Below are positions 60,559 through 64,000 of a DNA stretch of 64,000 nt, in pieces. Source of the stretch: Druceiella hillmani (taxonomy: Eukaryota > Arthropoda > Insecta > Lepidoptera > Hepialidae). The DNA lies in the NCBI GenBank assembly GCA_039881145.1, contig JAYKKI010000016.1, positions 5,357,001-5,421,000 of the forward strand, in the 5' to 3' direction. How positions within the stretch are numbered: the first letter of the stretch is position 1; each line of letters opens with the position of its first letter. The position numbers and the translations under genes were made by a program. Under the pieces are notes generated by a model that searched no databases, had not been told where the DNA came from, and saw only the letters and a list, made by a program, of their open reading frames with translations.

Positions 60559-60765
60559 ATGGATAATATAATTAGAAAAGAATTTGAAAGCATAAAACAT
60601 AAAATATCTTTTCAACCTCTAACTGTGACAAAAGGAAATAAATTAGTTTTAGCACAACATGTGACAGATTTGGAAGAACTGGAAATTAAAGGTAAACGTT
60701 ATTTAATACGATCCCATATTATTAGGCAAAATATCAGTGACATTAACACCCTAAAAAACAGCTTT
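60559..60765 (+). CDS. Candidate first exon of a small unrecognised gene
   Basis: An ATG at 60559 in good animal context (A at -3, G at +4) opens a 69-codon frame: MDNIIRKEFESIKHKISF, then LTVTKGNKLVLAQHV, then ELEIKGKRYLIRSHIIRQ. The frame is charged and regular in composition, unlike the low-complexity frames elsewhere. It runs on to a TAG at 60784, but a possible donor TTT|GTATAT at 60766 would splice in phase 0 to either of two downstream exon copies. The pattern of a Gly-Lys-x-Leu segment, His-Val and a Gly-Lys-Arg-Tyr segment vaguely recalls sequence ahead of SWIM zinc fingers in insect transposon-like proteins; this is a weak impression only. It begins about 100 bases after a four-copy 231-base tandem repeat. 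Confidence 0.4.
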
Positions 60766-60837
60766 GTATATAAGTATCCTAAATAGTTCCTTATTAATTC
60801 ATTTACAGTAAAGTTGTTTTGTTTTTTTTAGTTACAG

Positions 60838-60924
60838 ATAAAATATGTAGGTGCTGTCACCGGTGACTGTGTACATAATGAAAGTGGCAAAAAAATAAAA
60901 TCGACAAAAAATTCCACACGTTAG
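60838..60924 (+). CDS. Terminal exon copy 1, frameshifted tail
   Basis: After a T-rich tract and TTACAG, this segment reads IKYVGAVTGDCVHNESGKK and stops at TAG 60922. It is a near-duplicate of the segment 138 bases downstream. It carries one extra base in its last third, so the reading frame reaches an early stop instead of the shared ISLEVF ending seen in the second copy. If used as an exon it would join in phase 0 to the frame ending at 60765, with an intron of 72 bases. The shared DNA after the stop shows that the whole exon was duplicated, not just the coding part. Confidence 0.35.
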   Translation: MKYVGAVTGDCVHNESGKKIKSTKNSTR

Positions 60925-60975
60925 TCTTGAAGTTTTTTAGGTCTGCATAATTTTATTTTATTTTGTTGATTACAG

Positions 60976-61077
60976 TTAAAATATGCAGGTGCTGTCACAG
61001 GGGACTGTGTACATATTCAAAGTGGCAAAAAAATAAAACTGACAAAAAGTGCACAAATTAGTCTTGAAGTTTTTTAG
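60976..61077 (+). CDS. Terminal exon copy 2, intact frame
   Basis: Preceded by TTGTTGATTACAG, this segment reads LKYAGAVTGDCVHIQSGKK, then IKLTKSAQISLEVF and TAG. It is phase-compatible with the candidate first exon. About 95% of the codon-level text matches copy 1 up to the base that shifts copy 1. Retention of an open frame while the duplicate has shifted suggests that copy 2 is the functional or more recently functional one. Splicing is predicted, not shown, and the protein family is unknown. Confidence 0.35.
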   Translation, partial: LKYAGAVTGDCVHIQSGKKIKLTKSAQISLEVF

Positions 61078-63354
61078 GTCTGAATAATTTAATTTTACAT
61101 TTTATACATTTATTTAAAATTATAATAAATTAACAAATGTCTGTTATATTAGTACTCGCTCAAAATGATAATATGTAGTAAAATTAATATACGTAAGTTA
61201 TATTTTTAATTAAAATAACATTTTTTTAAACAATGTATTTTTATTTTTCTTTTTAAAATAGCTATCCATTTTTTTTCTCTGTTCCAGTTTCTAGGCCAAT
61301 TTTGAAAAATATAAAATTTACACGAACTATTTTTCCATTATTTTTACAATTCACAACACAACAAGTATTGTGACCCATTTTTCCAAAAAATAAAAACATC
61401 AGAAAATGAACAGCAAATTGAACGTGGAATTATTAAAACAACTTTGGAAAGTTCCGAAAAGTTTCATATTTCTGTCACAGCTTGCGTTGTGATCGATTTA
61501 ACTATCCCCATCACGCACTTTGCACATAGCGCAAAACTTTAATATACGACTTTTTTCCGTATTAATCAACTTTATTAATTTAGGGTTATAAACTTGGAAG
61601 TGGTCCGAGTAAACAAAAGAGCGGATTGATTCTGATATGGTTAATCTTACGCAAAACCGAATTCAACAACTTATCTCGGTTTTTCTGGAACCAAAAATAA
61701 AACTAGAAACGTTAGGTATACATGAAATACAGAGATGTCAGGGGTGAACATTTGTTTATCTGCTATATTTCAAAATTCACTAGGATAAAGTCACAAGCAA
61801 CAGCTAGTAAATAAGTAAATATTTCAGAAGCGACAAACATTTTTGGGAGAGGATTAGGGGTGTAAAAATTCTTAACTCTTTTCCTCACAACCATTGCAAA
61901 AAAAGGTAGGTACTAATAAAGGAATTTTAATAATTTCTGAGCTCATATGTGAAGCTTTATATGGTACTTCTAAAGAAATGCAATTGAAGGCTTTAAACAA
62001 AAAGCTCTTATCTCAAACATAACAAAGGTAAAGAGTTTTTGTCGGTACTAACAAATGAAAGTCGAACCATATTTGAACTTTGAGAGTATCTCGATATTTA
62101 TGTTTGACAATTTAAACAGAAAAATATAATATTTTTTTAAGTAATGTTTTTCCATAAAAGTAAATGAAATACTGTAAGTCTCATGTTAATATATCTGTCA
62201 CGTTGCTTTGTAACTTTGGGTGGTGAAAAGTAGCAGGTCGAAATGTTAATAATTACGTGTGTGAATTTATAAGAAATAAAAAACTATTTTTTAATCCCGT
62301 TTTATATTTTTTCTGGACTCTTCTTGTTGTATTAAACAACATAATTGGAAAAGGAATTGGGTATCAAAGTGTATGGATAAATAATTCTAAATAATATTTT
62401 ACCGTTCAAAATACGTCTAATATTGATATATACTTTTAGGGTTTTTTACAGTTAAATGAAATTTGTTCAATTATTATAGTTTATTTTAAGTTTAATAATA
62501 TTCCAAAAAAGAAGGTTTATACTTTTAGATCACTCTGTGACTTGCTCCACATACTGTATTGATTTCAATTATTTTATTTGGAAATGAACGATATCCAAAA
62601 GAGCTTAACTGTTATATTGGTTTTATTAAAACGTTTACGATACAAGACTCACGATGTATAAGTATGATTCGTGTTTACTGGTCTATAATGGTCTATAACA
62701 ATACTGGTCTATAATGGTTTAAATTGTTTTTTTTTATTATTTTCAGTTCTTATTTTTTGAGTATTATAATTTCCTTATGTATCCTTAAAATGTATTCAAT
62801 GCACTAAGGCATTATAAATTGTTTGACATATTGTTATTGTTATTTTTAAATAAAACTACAAAATTGTATACAAAGAGAAGGAATTACTCTAAATACATTT
62901 TTTTTAAATTATTTATCCCTAAAAAATCCGAAATTTCTATTGCAGATTGCATTAATCTTAACGGAATGAAAAAGGTAATTTAAAAAACGTAATTTCTGGT
63001 TACTGTAGCATAAAAGTAAAAAATAAACGTGATTCTTTTCATTTTTGGGGTTTTGTACCTCAAAAGAAAGAAAGAGAGCCCTTACATGGTCACTCACGTG
63101 TTTGTCATTCATCTATCTGTATGACTATTCTGTATAAGCGCATATGTCTCAATGGTTAACATTCAATAATACCCTTATGACAATTTTAGAGGAGATAAAT
63201 AACGTACTCAAAATGGTTTTTTAAGCTTTTTTCATCATGTGGGTATGAATTGAAAAAAAATACTTTTAGGAATTAATCACAATTATTGTCATTTAAGTAA
63301 TTAGTGACGTTAATTTTGTAAATGAAAGTAATTAGTGACGTTAATTTTGAACTT
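61078..63354. other. No gene seen
   Basis: AT-rich sequence downstream of the candidate gene, with one decayed interspersed repeat at 63.0 kb. Confidence 0.5.
62985..63130 (-). repeat. GACAGAC/GGTTCCG interspersed repeat, minus-strand copy 2
   Basis: Plus-strand text 'ttttggggttttgtacctca' followed by 'cccttacatggtcac' and 'catctatctgtatgac' is an inverted, decayed member of the family. Confidence 0.5.
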
Positions 63355-63395
63355 ATTCAAATTCAAAATTAACGCCAAACATATTTAATATTTAA
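63355..63395 (+). repeat. Orphan tail of the hammerhead-bearing repeat
   Basis: The segment 'caaaattaacgcc' followed by 'aaacatatttaatattt' matches the distal end of the repeat at 15605-15634, without any ribozyme part. It sits in a small inverted arrangement, 'gacgttaattttgaa' at about 63338 against 'ttcaaaattaacgcc'. Probably a truncated fragment of the same family. Confidence 0.4.
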
Positions 63396-63819
63396 GAAAT
63401 TAAAACGATTTTTATAGAAAAGCAAATTTTATATAAAAGTAAGGAAATAAAATAGTATTGGCTATTGCTAAACATATCTATGACAATATCTTTATTACCA
63501 ATTTGTGATGAAAACTTGAATTTTGACTTAATGGTAAAGCATAATAATTTACATATACCTTAACAGTCAAGCATATTCATAGGAAAATTTTTGTGCGTCT
63601 AAAATATTAATCGCATTTTTTTATTTCGTTGTTATGAATATAAAGGAAAATTTATAATAATTCCAAAACTACTATTGTTCTGAATTTTATTTAAAACTAT
63701 AATATAAATACTGTTAAAAATTTCCAAAAATATTGTTTGCTTCTCGCTCCCATCTGCATATCTAACTATAAATATTCTCGTATAAATATTTAAGGGCAGG
63801 TTGAATTTCCAATTGAACA

Positions 63820-63915
63820 ATTAAACATATTAATTTTTTCCAACGTTTTGCCTACTACATTTTTCACAGGCGTAAATACAAACTAATTTGAAAAATGTAT
63901 AATTCAACATGGAAT
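63820..63915 (+). repeat. Solo satellite-related monomer, right end of window
   Basis: 'tgcctactacatttttcaca' followed by 'ggcgtaaatacaaactaatt', 'tgaaaaatgtataattcaac' and 'ggaattagaaatt' follows the satellite monomer order through its second half. Confidence 0.5.
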
Positions 63916-64000
63916 TAGAAATTATTGATTTTTTTCTCTTTACTTTTGTTATAAGAGCTTCCAATATGCGAAATTTCCAGATTTCCAGGTCGACCGGAAG

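Overview
The window looks like AT-rich nuclear DNA of an insect, most likely a moth or butterfly (Lepidoptera). It has long (TA)n and (GT)n microsatellites, spliced coding exons with animal-type splice sites, and no bacterial gene organisation. The repeats I associate with lepidopteran genomes include tRNA-headed SINEs with A- and B-box motifs, one carrying the tail that reads 'gagaagcccatgtccagca'. There are also copies of the interspersed repeat that ends with a run of GACAGACGGACA-like sequence followed by GGTTCCG/TACGGAAC, and of the repeat beginning near 'ttcgttcgcgtagaa'. The assignment comes from recall of repeat families, not from a search.

Coding content is low. The best gene runs on the minus strand from 25759 to 17475. 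Three exons have matching splice phases (phase 1 in; 0/0; 1/1; phase 2 out), separated by introns of 6482 and 938 bases. Together they encode about 288 residues of acidic, low-complexity protein with a short coiled-coil-like stretch and a very basic Arg/Lys/His tract. I do not recognise it, and it continues beyond exon 17475 through a consensus donor. A possible upstream exon lies at 28335-28455. On the plus strand a small candidate gene at 60559-61077 sits just after a 231-base tandem repeat and has a duplicated terminal exon.

Everything else is repeats or sequence without a recognised gene. By position: a hammerhead-ribozyme-bearing Penelope-like fragment (1018-1130) and a head-to-head pair of the same repeat (14502-15634); a decayed Tc1-like transposase (3540-4440); SINEs (5762, 45040, 50268, 50512, 56746); non-autonomous DNA elements (8148-8578, 9430-9806, and a hAT-type element 16327-16754 with an 8-base target duplication); tandem arrays at 25.1, 27.0, 32.6, 34.4, 36.4-37.1, 45.4, 47.7, 49.3, 51.1-52.9 and 59.5-60.5 kb; and hairpin loci at 27.6, 29.5, 42.2 and 53.3 kb. 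A few short GC-richer blocks stand out from the AT-rich background and may be conserved regulatory DNA.

The most interesting signals are the three hammerhead-like motifs, the phase-matched unknown gene, the array of alternating inverted repeats at 42.2 kb, the twin miRNA-like hairpins at 27.6-27.8 kb, and the 119-base satellite with dispersed single relatives.
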